Assembly: GCA_022036555.1 (NCBI GenBank)
Contig: CM039129.1
Span: forward strand, 36,114,051-36,178,050
Origin: Microstegium vimineum
Lineage: Eukaryota > Streptophyta > Magnoliopsida > Poales > Poaceae
Length of the DNA stretch: 64,000 nucleotides
Direction: 5' to 3'
The first letter of the stretch is position 1; every line of letters begins with the position of its first letter. This document shows positions 43,377-56,600 of the stretch, in pieces. Position numbers and translations under genes: made by a program. The notes beneath the pieces are model-generated. The model saw only the letters and a program-made list of their open reading frames with translations, was not told the origin of the DNA and did no database searches.

Positions 43377-46300
43377 TCATTTCAGCTCTGAAACCTCGAC
43401 CGCGTGGTGGTTGTCGGTTGAATCGGTGCTGGCCCAGGTCGATTTCGTGCTGTACTTAATACTACTACTAGCTTCTGTCGCTCCTTCTATCTCTCGCCAA
43501 GTCTCCTTACCTTCGAGCATCCTCTCCACCTCGCTCATCCTAGGTCTGTCCATGGGGAGGGCTGTGTGCAAAGGAGCGCAATCTGGGTCAGCGATTCTAC
43601 CTCGGCATGTATGCAGTTCTGCTGTATATCTGTATCAATAAGCTCCACCAGTTTTTTCTTCTTTAGTAGTTCCTTGACCTGCACAAATCACGTACACTCA
43701 CTGTTACGCCAACCAAAACAGACATTTTACACAAGGATTGAAAGATACAACTAAAAAAATTGTTGCAAAATCAAGGTGTTGAGTTGAATTGAAAAAGAAA
43801 AAGAATATACACCCATATGCTAGTTTTGCTGCAAGCCATGTTCCAGCTCAGAAATAAAATCTTCTTCATTAGACGCTACTGAATCTCTATTTGTTCATGG
43901 ATGAAGTGATTAACAGATCTTTTTTTAGATATTAGTATAGAAAACGTGAGCATCCAATCCCAATGCAATATCAATGTATCAATCTACAAAAGAACATGAA
44001 GACCTCATTGCAATTTGAACTGAATAAATAGCATTAGTAAATTACCCAGTCAAGTAGTATGACATCCTCATCATTGGCAAGGCGAGCAAGATCCAAGGCA
44101 CGCTGTCCTGAAATGAGCTCCAAGAGCATAATTCCGTAACTGTACACATCAGTTTTCTCGGAGCATCTTCCTGTTGACAGATATTCAGGTGCAATGTACC
44201 CCATTGTTCCACAAACCACAGTAGTTATATCGGTAACTATGTGATCCATTGGTTTGGCCAAACCCAAGCCACCCACCACTGCTTCAAAGTTTTCATCTAA
44301 CAAAATATTCGATGCTTTGACGTCTCAGTGGATAATCCTTTGAACACACTGGTCATGTAAATAGGATAGACCGCGAGAAGAACCTAATGCAATCCTTGTC
44401 CTCGTTTGCCAATCTAAAGGGGGTTCAGACGGTTGCCGTTCTACAGAAAATAAACCGAAGCAATAAATATTTCGGAGTTGGACATGTTGTTAGGAAAGAA
44501 GAACGAGCTCGAAAAGAAACGGCAATGAAAATGCTGTACTACTGGAATAAACAAGACAGACTACCTCTTAAACGTGATGCAACACTTCCATTAGCCATAT
44601 AGGGATATACAAGCACCCATTCTGTTTGTGTAATACAGAATCCGAAAAGACGCAATAGATTTCTGTGTACAGCCATAGCAGTAACCTCAACTTCTGCTTG
44701 AAACTCTAGTTCCAAACGAGGTGTCCGCTCCTCCTTCATTCTCTTAACAGCAACTAAAGTTCCATTTGGCAGCCGTCCTTTGTAGACTTTGCCAAATCTA
44801 CCTCTTCCAAGAATGTTCTTATTGCTGAAGTCATCTGTTGCCACTTGTAGTTCTTTTAACGAAAATCTTTTAAGCTGGCCAAGCTCGACTGCCATAAGTA
44901 GTTTGTGGTCCTCTGTGGTTTGTTGTCGACACCATGCAAAACATATTGCAGGAATAGCAAACAGCAAGGCAGCACCAGCAGCCACTGCATCAGCAACTGC
45001 TCCAATACAAGAGGAACACCTTCCTGCATGAAGTAACAAATCAGCAGCAAACTCATATATGTTCAATACCCAAAAATACTGCTGTACGCCTGTACTCAGA
45101 AGGAAAATGATAGCTAAGCCTAGTGCTATTTATCTTACTATTCCTTGTCTTTTGCTTTTCAGGCTCTAATGCCTTGTATTAGTAATATGCTCAGCATCTA
45201 CTTTAGCGGTTAGAAAAGGTGCTGGGGCAGGTGAGGGGGAGAGTGGCCATCTGCTCTATAAAAGCAGTGGCAAAGACATCTTGTATCCCAGCTATTGCAT
45301 TTTCAATTTAATCCAAGCAGCCAAGGGTCAAGCTGCCCTCTGACCTTACCCTGAATCTGAGATCCATTTCATGGTTACCTGGCCAACAGAAAAAAGATGA
45401 AGTAGGTACTCAATTACTAAAGCTTTACGCAAGATTCTTATAATCCCAATGAGTTACGGGTCATGTACCACTTATATAATCCCACAAAGGTAGGTTAACA
45501 TCATAGACGCAATCACACCATAATAATCTTCTATGCCATGCATACCAGGGCAGATGACAGGGGCAGGGGCAGGGGCAGGAGCAGGAGCAGGAGCAGGGAA
45601 GAGGAAGTGGTGGCTAGGCTACTGATGGCCATGGCCACGTCAGAGAACACAAGGCGGAGGCCAAGCATTGTGGAGGCGTGAAAGCTAGTGAAAGAGGGGG
45701 GAGGGAAACCCTTAGAGCATCTCCAGCAAGGCTCCTACTCTACTTTTAAGGGCCAACGGTAAAAAACTCACTCGACCAGGTCCCCTACTCAGGCCCTCAA
45801 ATCCAACCCAAGCCCCTTATCCCAAGAGTGGAGTAGAGGCCCCTTATGTTTCTTTTGTTCGGTTTTCCCAAGTGCACCCAACATCGGCCTCCTGTGCTGC
45901 TCGTCTGCCCACCTTCCCATCCTCAGTACGCCTGTCCCCCTCAGCATATCTACCACCTCCCAATGGCCTAGCTACAACACAGTTGTACTAAATAGCATGC
46001 TATAGCTGCTGAGAAGACCTCTCCACTAAATGCTATAGCCCGCTATTTAGAACACTGAGTGGCGCCCCAGCTTCTGCTCTCCCCTAGCACGGCTACAACT
46101 GAGATTGGCGTTGAAGCACTATCCAAATATATTCCATGGATAATTTAAGGAAATTAAGTTGATAATATAGGTGCTGATGCAAGCTGTGATTTGACAGCTA
46201 GTAACTAGTAAGATAGATAGGCTCTAAAGTCTTCCTAACTTAATGGCGTGATGGTTTTAACCTATCTATGCAAAATGGTTACTACTACCGCACTGCACAT

Positions 46301-46690
46301 GCATAAACAATATCACAAGCAAACGTTTAACCTGTTTAGCTCTTCATTCCTGGCCCTGGCCCATAACATAGGATAGTCATATTGAACTCAAAAGGTTTAC
46401 ATGAACATAATAGTCAAGGATCCGAACAAATCACCTGGTGATTGCACAGAAGCTGTAGGGTTGTATGGATGAGATGGAGGAAAGGGGCTAGCACCAGGAC
46501 TAGTAGGTTTTGTGGCACTGGATCCACATAGGTAAGGGTCATTCACAAATCTGCAAAAATGGACAAGTGTGAATAGCAGAAGCTTCAAGGCTGAAAAAAA
46601 TGATGAATTTAGCTTTACCTGATGTTGGTGGATAATGAAAATGATCCAGCTTCGCCAGGCAAATTGTTGTTTGACAGATCCCTATAATTC
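43377..46690 (-). pseudogene. SERK-type LRR receptor kinase pseudogene
   Basis: Minus-strand exon blocks match SERK co-receptor kinases, membrane proteins that pair with LRR receptors in hormone and immune signalling. 46683-46621: LDLS-like SNNNLPGEAGSFSLSTNI (last LRR). 46550-46437: NDPYLCGSSATKP plus a Pro/Ser-rich SPP-type linker. 45023-44565: transmembrane segment [19 protein letters not shown], then the kinase with [13 protein letters not shown] (second loop Gly is Arg) and [12 protein letters not shown]. 44440-44046: [16 protein letters not shown] to LLDW. 43678-43377: [15 protein letters not shown] to STDNHHAVEVSELK. Lesions: TGA at 44325-44327 replaces Arg of the HRD motif; DFG reads GLG (near 44266); a one-base shift near 43563; signal peptide and earlier LRR exons are absent. 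The kinase would be inactive. Confidence 0.85.
45060..46436. other. Intron of the SERK pseudogene, with MITE-like and simple repeats
   Basis: 45552-45600 is a run of GGGGCA/GGAGCA units. 45714-46080 starts GAGCATCTCCAGCAAGGCTC, a common start of grass MITEs, but no clear opposite end was found. The rest has no recognised feature. Confidence 0.45.
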
Positions 46691-46835
46691 AGTCTAATGC
46701 AAATGAATATTATGGATAGCACTTGACACTTGTATTCATCTGAGGCTCTATACATACATATGAATATGGGCGTTGAATATGCACCAAAGCCCATAATTCC
46801 ATGGGAAAATAGCCTATCCAATATACTCTAACACC

Positions 46836-46868
46836 CCCCCCCCCCCCCCACACACACACACACACACC
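46836..46868. repeat. Poly-C plus (CA)n simple repeat
   Basis: About 17 C followed by eight CA units. Confidence 0.9.
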
Positions 46869-47099
46869 CCACCATCCCCACCCCCCGCACCAGCCCACAA
46901 CTTGACCTTTGCACTAGAAAGAGAAACAGTTGTCAGCTTTTAAAGTTTCCAAGCAAAATGATGGGACCACCAAGAAAGTAGGCAGAAAGAGATTGATGAT
47001 TAAAGGAATCACTAGCGTAGATAGTCATAATATGCTTAAAGCTATGCCTAGATAGCATCAGCACAAAGTAGTCCTACTAATGTATAATAAAACATGAAG

Positions 47100-47522
47100 C
47101 AGTGTTATCAAATTGTCTGATTAACTCATGACTAGTCATCCTAGTTGGTATCCTAGACTCAACTAGGAGCTATGACTCGATTAGGCCAGTTAGTTCTCTG
47201 GTCATCCGATTAGTTGGATGACTAGGGGCCTAGGGGGTGGATGACCAGAATGGAATTGTTGGACAGCTTAGACATGGGCTGCATCTGGGATGGTTTAGGC
47301 CACTTGGGCTCATGTTTGTCAGCCTGATTTGCAACCCTGCATGCAGCCACCACCCTATAGTTATCTTTCATGCTTGGTTTGTACTCTAGAACATATAGTA
47401 TATTAGACTAATATTTGGTAAATTAGTCCTGATATATATAGGACGACTAGGACAGACCAGGCTACTAGTCGTCAACCGGTCCCACGGCGACTAGGATTGA
47501 CTAGACGACTTGATAACATTGA
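47100..47522. mobile_element. MITE-like element with inverted ends
   Basis: CAGTGTTATCAAATTGTCTG at the left matches the reverse complement of the right end (CAATGTTATCAAGTCGTCTA). ACTAGTC/GACTAGT phrases recur inside. A clear target duplication was not found; hAT or similar origin is a guess. Confidence 0.6.
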
Positions 47523-49849
47523 TTGGAAGGGAAAAATAAAGTCATACCCCCATACTAATCCAAGGGGATTTGGCCAAACCCCTTTCTACCGAAGCATGTG
47601 CATAAAGGTATGGGGCGTTACTGGTATATATTGATTGAGGAATAAAAATTAAGAAGCCTTATGTTCCCTTTGGGACAAATACATACCCAGTGTCACCTTG
47701 TCTTCTTGTGGCTTCCCCTGAGCCCAATTCTTGAATTTCTGGTTCATTATCCAAGGACTCCAATGACACAGTAATCCTAGTGGCAAGACAACCATTTACC
47801 ATTCAAAACTCGTATGGGAAGAATAAATGGTATGAAAAGAGCAGTCATAAGAGGAGGATACAGGAAGAGTCTACAGTCTACACCTGTTATCATATCTTTT
47901 GTTTGCATCTTGCTTTGAACCATATACTCCAATTCCATATTGTTTATCAGAGCCTTCGTTTGTGCTCACATCTGGAACCGGATTGCAATGTTCTAGAGTT
48001 CCATGTTTTCCTGAGCAGCTGGAGTCCTTTCTTTTTCGCCATAAAAAGGCCAATCCACCAATTTTATGTTGACCCTATGAGTGCTAAAGGCGGACTCCAA
48101 TGCAGACTGTGCAGCCACTCTGCTGGATTCATCAGCAGCAGCGTTTCCTATTTTTGCAGAGATCTCTCTGAGGCCTGTCAAGTGTTCAAAGCCAGCATCT
48201 ACTGGGCTGTATTGCACCACCGTGTTAGCATCAAAGCCTAGCTTGAGCCTTCGAACATTGGCCATTGCTCCTTCCATAAAGGCAATGCAAAGTGCAGAAC
48301 AGATGAATTTGAAGTATTTGAGAACTGGGAATCCCTCCTTGTAAAAAAGGATTCGTTCTGCTGGGGCAGTCTGGACATACAGCAAGAGAGCAGAGAGGGC
48401 AGGCAGTCCTTCAAGGATATCAACATCATCACTCGATAGGCCCATAACTTGAATCTTTAAAATTCCAAGTAGGCGTAGTTTTCCAATCCACTTTGGAGGG
48501 GTGGAAAAGATGCAAATCTGTGGGAACAACTCAAGCTTCTGAAGAAGAACTGGAGGAGAGGACAAACTGCTCAATCCATCACAAGAAATAGCATTGCTTG
48601 AGGTACTGACCTCCAGAGTAGCATTACAGGAGCCTGCAGGGGACATAGTTAGAGACTTGAGATTGTTAAGTTTCGAGAGAATTGATCCCAGGCACTGCAA
48701 CTTCTCTTCAAGATTGTCAGAAGGTATTGTTGAACAAGTGAGACGAAGATCTTGTAAATTGGTTAGCTCTCCTAGGTCGATCACATTTTCTGCTGAATTG
48801 CTCCTTAGATCAAAGCACCCTAATGCCTGAAGAGATGTCAATTGGCCAATACCATCGGGTAGGTTTGTGTCACTAGGAAGACTGAGGTGCAGCAGGCTTG
48901 GTAAATGAACAATATCTGGTGGAATCTCACTTGTTCCTGAATCTATTCTCAGTGTCTCCAAATGTTGTAGATCTTGCATTTTGGTTTGCAGATCCATAGC
49001 AACATTACATACTATCTCCAAATATCTCAGTCGAAACAATTGGAATATAGCGGTAAGGTCAAAACTTTTGTTATCTTGGTCACCCCAAAGATGAAGGATC
49101 AGGACACGAAGGAGCCGAAACTCTGCTATAGAAGGCAAAGACTTCAAGAGTCCAAAAAAGACAAGTGATTGAACTTGCAACAGTCTTAATTTTGTGGGTT
49201 GTGATGCATCCTCTGCATCGCCAAATTGGAGAGACAGCCGACGAACCTTATCAGCAAGTCTTATATTGACCTGAGAATGGTCAATAGCAATGACAAAATT
49301 TTCTTCTATAGACTTGTACCTAATAACATTAAGTATCATGTAGTGCACTGCACAGGATAGCACTTCACCAATGCAGTTGGTATCTACAGGTTGGATCATT
49401 CCCTCATTAACAAGCTCATCAAAATAGGTATTTGCAACTTCCTCCTTGCCTTTCCCTTCTTGCGCACAGATAAAACCTTGAGCTATCCACTGCTTCACCA
49501 AATCATCTTTCCAGATTATTTGGTCCTCTTTATATACACTAACATATAACATGCAAGCTTTTAAATGACCAGGAAGATTGTTGTAACAAAGGCTAAGTAC
49601 ATATTTCATCCCTTCAAAAGTTGGATCTGTTCTTAAATTTGATCTCAGTGATCTCCGTATACAGTTACATTGCTCTACTGAGTTCTGTTGTCTTGCTAAA
49701 AGTCTTGCAGTAGTTATAGTTGCTAGTGGAAACCCCCCACATTTTCTTACAATTTCAGATGAAACTTCAAACAATTGTTCATTGTTTATAGATTGATTGA
49801 CAGGAAATCTACTAAAAAATAATTTTTTCGACTCGTCGTCACTGAGAGG

Positions 49850-49852
49850 TTA
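49850..49852 (-). other. Premature stop in the minus-strand NLR
   Basis: TAA on the coding strand sits between IFKM and PLSDDES, in frame with open sequence on both sides (codon about 327). Confidence 0.85.
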
Positions 49853-50458
49853 CATCTTAAAAATATGCTTAGAGTTATGATCAGAACATATATGAGCTAC
49901 AACATCAATTTCTGTTGTAGCAAGTACTCTACTGCAACATGTATCATCTGGCAAAGCACGACGGACAATATCCCACATTGATGGAGCCCATAAATCATCA
50001 AGTATAATGAAATACCTGAAAGAACATTATACATTTTTAATGGAACAATCAACATCTACATAAGATCTGATATTAAAATATTGGGAATTAAGTGGACCAA
50101 ATCAAAGTTCAGGGGTTATTCTGTAGGAACTAATCAACATGTCATGTACAGTTCAGGTATATGATATTATTTTCTTGAAGCAATCTTATATCTCCAATAA
50201 CATAGAACTGGAAACATATGATGATCATGACTGACTTATCTTCACTTTCCCATAACTATATCAAAACTTGTATTCTTAAAAAAAATTCTTGAAAACGCAG
50301 AAGAGCAGCTGCACACCATTATATTAAGAAGATGAAAAAGAGGGGCAAGTGCCCATACAACAACAAAAAAAACATACACACACACTCTGTTTCTGCTGCC
50401 CTTAGGAACACTCCCGCCTACGAAAGAAACTATAGACTACCAAACTACCATAAGACAG

Positions 50459-51485
50459 GGCGCTAACCACCCGGAACAATGGCAGCTAGGAGGTATAAAC
50501 CTCGAGCCCCTGCCAACAACCATGCCTTTCCCCCATCTTCAGCTATAGCCACTGCGCCTGGAATATTTGGGGCTGCGCCATAAAAACACACTTGTTGCGG
50601 TGTGTCTATAAAGTTCAGGCTCCAAGGATAATGAGGGAGAGGCATGCATATATATAAACCTTTGGACACTATCCGTGCACAAATGGAACTATTATTTGAT
50701 CTGCATCACCATCATATAGTGTCCAGGCACACATTCCTGTGTCAAGCCAAGGGAGCCACCACAGTAAGTTCTTCCTGTGCTTTTGCTAAGCTGAATAGCT
50801 GCAGGACAGCGGATAGTATAGCACGTCAGGTATTGCAGCACCTCCTGTGTTGCCCTCTTTGTGATCATGCCGAAGAGTCGGTCAGCATCTGCTCCCGCTT
50901 GTTACTTGTCCAGCCAGATTTGGTTATCCTCCCTCCTCAGCTACAGCTGCAGGATGCAATCTTCAGTGATTGATGGTCTCAGATCGTTGACGAGGTTTCA
51001 GTTCCCGGATCAGTAATTCAGTATTATGGCTTGGCTCATATGGAGCAAAGGAACAGTTGTATTTTTCTATGGCAAACACCATACACCAAAAAATTGGAGC
51101 ATGCATGCGATCTGTGAGATGGCCGAGGTCTAATGCAGAGTAGGGGCAAGGGAGTTGCACACTCTGTTAGCAAGAATATAGTGGTGCACCGAGATGAGAC
51201 CTTTTCGGGAATCTCTGTCAATTCATCCTGGTCTTTCTGTTTTGTGGGTGTTGTTTAGTTTGTTTGTCCTGTATGTGCCCATCTGCCTTTTCATGTTTGT
51301 TCAATTGGTGTATACAAGTTTTTTTTCTTCTTCATAAAATAGTAGCAGGCAACTTTCCTGCAGTTCAAATAAAAAATGTTGCCATGCATTTATAGTACCA
51401 TCCAATAGTAGCAGGCAACCACCCGGAACAATGGCAGCTAGGAGGGATAAACCTCGAGCCCCTGCCAACGACCATGCCTTTCCCA
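50459..51485. repeat. Direct repeat of about 75 bp, 950 bp apart
   Basis: AACCACCCGGAACAATGGCA to CCATGCCTTTCCC occurs at 50465-50535 and 51415-51485 with about three differences. The left copy is preceded by TTAAGAAGATGAAAAAGAGG, resembling a LINE 3' tail. Confidence 0.75.
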
Positions 51486-51489
51486 GAAC

Positions 51490-51568
51490 CTTGATTAATT
51501 TGTTAGTGTTTTATGCTGGTGTTAATCACAGAATGAACTCACCATAAAACACTAACAAATTAATCAAG
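51490..51568. repeat. Perfect 26-bp inverted repeat with a 27-base loop
   Basis: 51490-51515 (CTTGATTAATTTGTTAGTGT...ATG) is the exact reverse complement of 51543-51568. The loop is 51516-51542. It is AT-rich and lies in the NLR intron. Confidence 0.85.
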
Positions 51569-53602
51569 CTCCTTGGAAACTTCACTGATATATATCAGTA
51601 ACATATGTGGATTTGGCCTGATGATACTTTCTTCTTATTGGAATATTCTTATCTCATATTACTACGATGAAATCGATTTTCTTTTGGAAAAGGAAAATAG
51701 AAGCTTCAGTTCCTATATAAAGAATATGGACTTTTCTTTTTTTGTTTCTTATAAACCAATTATTTCTTATGATTAGCATCTGATGGAACTTATATGGGAA
51801 TCCACTGCTAAGGATGGAATATTTTGGGGTAATGTACCCAGGGTTTTCTAGGCGACCACATGGTTCTTTATGGTGCATTTGGTTTGAGGACAATGTTGGA
51901 TGGGATATGGTCATCCATGGATTTCTGGATATGGTTATCAATACTTGTTTGGTTGATTGTATGGATGGGATGAGGCATTTTTTGTTGGTTGGATGGATAT
52001 CTGTCGGATGGACGAGACGGCATGCACCATTTTTCTCTTTGGTTGGATGGATGAGGATGGATAGGCTGATGATGTCATGTGGGACCCACTTGTCATTTAT
52101 TTAATTTTAACTAAAATATAATCATATGAGATCTTGTTTTGTAGATTCAATTGCAGCGAATACAACTATGTAATCATCTCATAAATCAGATAAATAGTTT
52201 AGTAGATAAAATCACTTGAAAGTTGTTTGCCTTCATTAATTATTGTTGCCACGTCAGCAACTGCTGCGCCATCCAAGTGGATGAACAAATCCGGCCAATT
52301 TTTTATGTCTGATTGCTCTATCGTGTCATGAGAATATTATCTCTTGTGTTTATCTCGATCCAGCTCGTCCATGCAACCAAACACGGTATATCCATAGATG
52401 ATCCTATCCTATCCATAATATAAACTTAATGGAAATTTAAACACGCTATAGGGTGCAGTAGGACTGTGTAAGTAAACTTAATATAAACTTAATATAAACA
52501 CTCAATGTAAGTAAACTTATTATTACACGCTATAGGGTGTGTTTACTTGATGCCCTGGCAGGCAGCCTGGCGACCAGAATCGATGCCCCTAAATACTAGC
52601 ATTTGTATACATAATATAAATTTTTAAAAAATGACTCATCGAGAAGCAAGAGATGCTCTTATTTTAGGACACAGGGAATACTAAGTATTGCATAGGTTGC
52701 ACACGAAGCTGGGTTGCATATGATACGTTGCCAAAAACAAATATGTTAAGAGAAACTTACTTCTTATCTTGCAGGTGTGCCCTGATCGTGCCAGTGAGAT
52801 CACCGAGCTCGGTATCATTGGGTAACCGTTGTCGACGAACTTGTAAGAGTATGCTGAAGAGAAACTTCCTCATGTCAGGCTTCTTAGATGACCGCACAAA
52901 AGCCCGGCACTCGAATCGATTTCCGAGTTTGCAGTACAGCTCTTTAGCGAGAGTCGTCTTGCCAACTCCCCCAAGTCCAACAATGGACACTACTCTTAGT
53001 TGCCGCTCTCCATCTCCTGTCAACCACTCGCCAAGCTTTTCCATGGAGCTGTCGATACCAACCAGACGCTTGGCCTCCATCCCATGCAGTGGTAGGATTG
53101 GGGGCTCATCCGAATCAATCCTGATTTCTCGAATCTGAAGATTGCCGAGACTGTACCTCATGTGCCGCTGAATCGCCTCCTCCAATCGAGCCCTGAACCG
53201 TGCGGTCTCGTGGGAGATCCACCGGCTCCGGCTCAGGCCCTCGCGGAGCCAAGCCACCCTGCCACGGAGGTTCTTCCGGGCAGCGGCGAGGTGGAGGCCG
53301 TGGGTGAGCTCGTCGAGGAAGTCGTCAATGTCGTACGCCAGCTCGCGCACCTCCTTCACCCAGCACCTGGCCGTCGAGGCCAGGGCCTCCACATCCGCCG
53401 GCTCCATCAGGAACTTGTCCATCACTTCCTGGAGGCGCTCCTTGACGAGGCGAATCTTCTTCTTCTCCCCATTGGGCAGCCGCATCCCGGGGTCGGCCTC
53501 CGGCGACAGCAACTGCTCTAGCTTGGCAGGGAGGGAGCGGGCGATCCCGAGCGAAACACTCACCGGAGCCTCCATTTCTGAGAACACGAAGAGCAGTGCC
53601 AA

Positions 53603-56600
53603 ATCACAGAAGACGAACTATCTGCCAAGCCCAAGCGCAGTCGGTACTGAAAAAATATCAGTAAAGGCCTCTCGAAGAAAGAACAAACCGGGCCCCGTTT
53701 GGCAGAATCCAAACAACGCATTTACGGTTTATACATTCTTTACTAGAGTTATTTTTATAACTGTTCTCTTCTCCTCTTATATAGGTAGTGGGAAGAGAAA
53801 CTAACTTTTTTTAGCTTCACATGCTCCCACTAACTCTATGAGAGGAGGATAGAGTATAGATAATCGTTTAGAGCTCTGTCAGATAGGACCTATAGTTTTT
53901 TATAAAGAGTTAAATACACGAAAAGCTTGAAGTGTCGTTTAGGTCCACCCACTTTAAAAACATATTTCTATATTTTTAAGGATTCCTTTGGTTGGTAAGA
54001 ATTTTATAGAATTTTTATAGGAACACTGTTTATGAAGGGTTTTTTTCCTTTCCTAGTCTTTGGTTGTAGAATTCATGTTTGGCATTCCATAGGAATTCTA
54101 CTCAGTGCACGTCGATTCCATAGGAATTTTAGCATCCAGTCCAATCTCTTATTAAAAATCTTATACACAAGGAACGAGAAAGCCTTCTCTAACAACTAGT
54201 ATACTGATCTTTGTTTGTTGCCTATGGACCTATTTGTCTGAGTAATGAAACAAATTCTTATAATTAAAAAGAATAGGTGACTATGGTTCCTGATGTGGGC
54301 CAAAGGTGACGTTCAATTCCTATGTTTCACCGGTGTGCTCGAACCAAAGGTCTTCTTATCAACTTTCCTTTGTTTTGAATTACCATAGGATTAGGAAAGT
54401 ATGGCATATGGATTCCTAAACTTTTTCTATTCCTACATATTTCCTATCCTACTATCCAAAAGGGCCATAAATGTTTCACATGTTGTACCTAAGTGGTTGG
54501 TATGATCATTATAAGTTAGAATTAGCTTTATTTTTTAGTCATTGAAATATTGTTTTCTTTCACAATAAATTAGTCTCATAAATTCATCGTAATCAGTGCA
54601 AAACACCTCAAATCTTTGCCCGATCAACTTTTTATATCACTAAAATAATAAACAGTAGACCAAAAGACACGGAAGATAAGATGCTTCTTAATTATTATAT
54701 ATTTTCTTGCAAGTAGCTAGCTCGTTAGGTCAGGAGCATTACCCTGGTGCACTCTATACAGAACAAATGCACTACTAAAATACTACCTCATACATAATGT
54801 CTTGTTTGGTTCTAAATAAGTCATCTACTTATAAGTCTAAAAGTGAAAAAAATAATTTATTTTGCTAAACACTCCTACCTTATAAGTCACCTCAACTTAT
54901 AAGTCATAAGTTGCTCCACGCTAACTTAAAACTTATAATTACCCCGACCACACATTTTTTATTTGGAGATGACACTCCACCCCTATCATTGATGACTTAT
55001 AAGTCATTGGAAACCAAACAAACATGATTTATAAATCATTGGTTTTAAATCACCTGACTTATAAGTCACCTGACTTATAAAAATAAAAAACAGAGCCTAA
55101 GAGTGCACCCACGTAGACGAGCAACTAGAATAAATCACTCCCAAAATCAAGGACCTACAGAGTGCACCATTTGGCCCAATTATTTGCACGATCTGACTTT
55201 TTTACCACTAAAATAAACAACGCACCCAAAAATGACGGAAGACAAGATTCTTCACATTGGTATTGGTATTCTTATAATAGACCCACTAAGAACGGCTATG
55301 ATTACGGCAGTACATCAGTTTACGCATAGCTTTTTAGTATGGGCATACTTATCATTTGTTGATCACATTACGAATAGCCTATAATTTTAACGTCATTTGA
55401 GCGAAGCCCACTTATTATTATGAGTGTAATTGTGTAAGGGTGCGTTTATTTCGCACTGCTACATCTACATGCCTCGTCGTCGATGTGGCTACGCTAAAAC
55501 TGTGATAAACAATTTGTCCGCCATACTTCACGACAACATGTGGCATTAAAAAAATAAAGGATTAAGTTCACTTTTGGCCCCTCAGTTGTTGGGCTCATCT
55601 ACTTTTGACTTTTGACCTCAACTACAAAAACATCTAATGCTTATACCGCAACTGTAAAAAAACAATTTAACACCTGGGTGTGGACGGGGTGGTTTTGATC
55701 AATGTAGAACTAGGGTTTGACCACACCACGTTCGCGTTGACATTCACATAGGACGTTGGCCTCCATCTTAGTGACATGTGGGGTCCACGCGTCAACCAGT
55801 CATCCAATCCCTTTACATCATTACGGAAGCGCACTAATGTGGGGTCCACACGTTAATCAGTCATCCAATTCATTTCTATCCTCACAGAAGCGCCCTATCG
55901 TCGCCTCTAGCCCAAGCGCCGTCGGTGTCATCCCCAGGCTAGCGTCGCTCCCACATGGACGAAATCCCGAGATGCCCTTGCGTGCTATAGATGCGGAGCT
56001 ACGCCCAGCTGTAGGAGGAGGCCAACTAGCGAGCAACACCGGGGAGGAGCTGAGGAGAGGCGTGCCGGGTGCGGGAGGGAGGGGGCTCGGCGGGAGGCAG
56101 GTCGTGGCCTGTTGGCTACGCGCGCCAGCGACCTAGCGGCCGTAGCGGCAGTGAGGAGTCGAGGAGAGGCACACTGGGTTCGGGAACGGGAGGACTTGGC
56201 GGGGAACGTGGCAGTGTCGCGACCACACATGCTACTGTGCTGCTCGGGCGTCGTCGCCACAACTTGCTCGAGCACCACTCTCCGGTTTGTGCGCCGCTAC
56301 CCTGCTCGTGTGACACCGCCATAGCCTACTTGCGCTCCACCGCCGTAACCTACTCGCTGCTACCCTGCTCATGCGTCGCTGCCTGTTTGCGCCAATGTCC
56401 AGCTCATGTGCCCTCGTCGTTGCCTCCTTCATGCGCGTAGGAACAGGAGGAAATAAAGGGGCCAGCGTGGCACTGTCAAACCTAGTGTGGCCTAGTCAAA
56501 CCTGTTCCACGTTGGACAACAGCAGCCCAGCCACGCGTCATGTGCTAAAAGTGAATGATTTTGATAGTTAGGGTACCAGTATTAGACGCTTTTGTTAAGG

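Larger units (their letters stand above)
50018..52754 (-). other. Large intron of the minus-strand NLR with repeats and MITE-like DNA
   Basis: Bounded by GTAAGT (52755-52760) and AG (50016-50017). The position after the LQDK codons is the usual intron site of this NLR group. It holds a 75-bp direct repeat, a perfect hairpin and a MITE-like block (about 51869-52390, GCATTTGGTTTGAGG ... CAACCAAACACGG). No other gene is seen. Confidence 0.75.
47993..53575 (-). pseudogene. NLR (CC-NB-ARC-LRR) resistance gene with one in-frame stop
   Basis: Exon 1 (53575-52761) starts at ATG of MEAPVSVSLG. It encodes a coiled-coil domain with an EDVID-like VRELAYDIDDFLDEL (residues 76-90) and a P-loop IVGLGGVGKTTLA (198-210). 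It ends at a GTAAGT donor after HLQDK. After a 2.25-kb-plus intron, exon 2 begins at 50015 (AG border) with kinase-2 YFIILDDLWAPSMW. TAA at 49850-49852 follows KHIFKM, where relatives have a Lys before PLSDDES. The frame then stays open to 47993: KCGGFPLATI (GLPL), ACMLYVSVYKED, an MHD variant VHYM, and about twelve leucine-rich repeats. A product ending at the stop would be about 326 residues, lacking ARC2 and LRRs. NLRs are intracellular immune receptors. A truncated product or sequencing error remains possible. Confidence 0.85.

Noticed and set aside
48081..49168. Plus-strand reading frames opposite the minus-strand NLR
   Set aside because: Antisense shadows of the LRR region.
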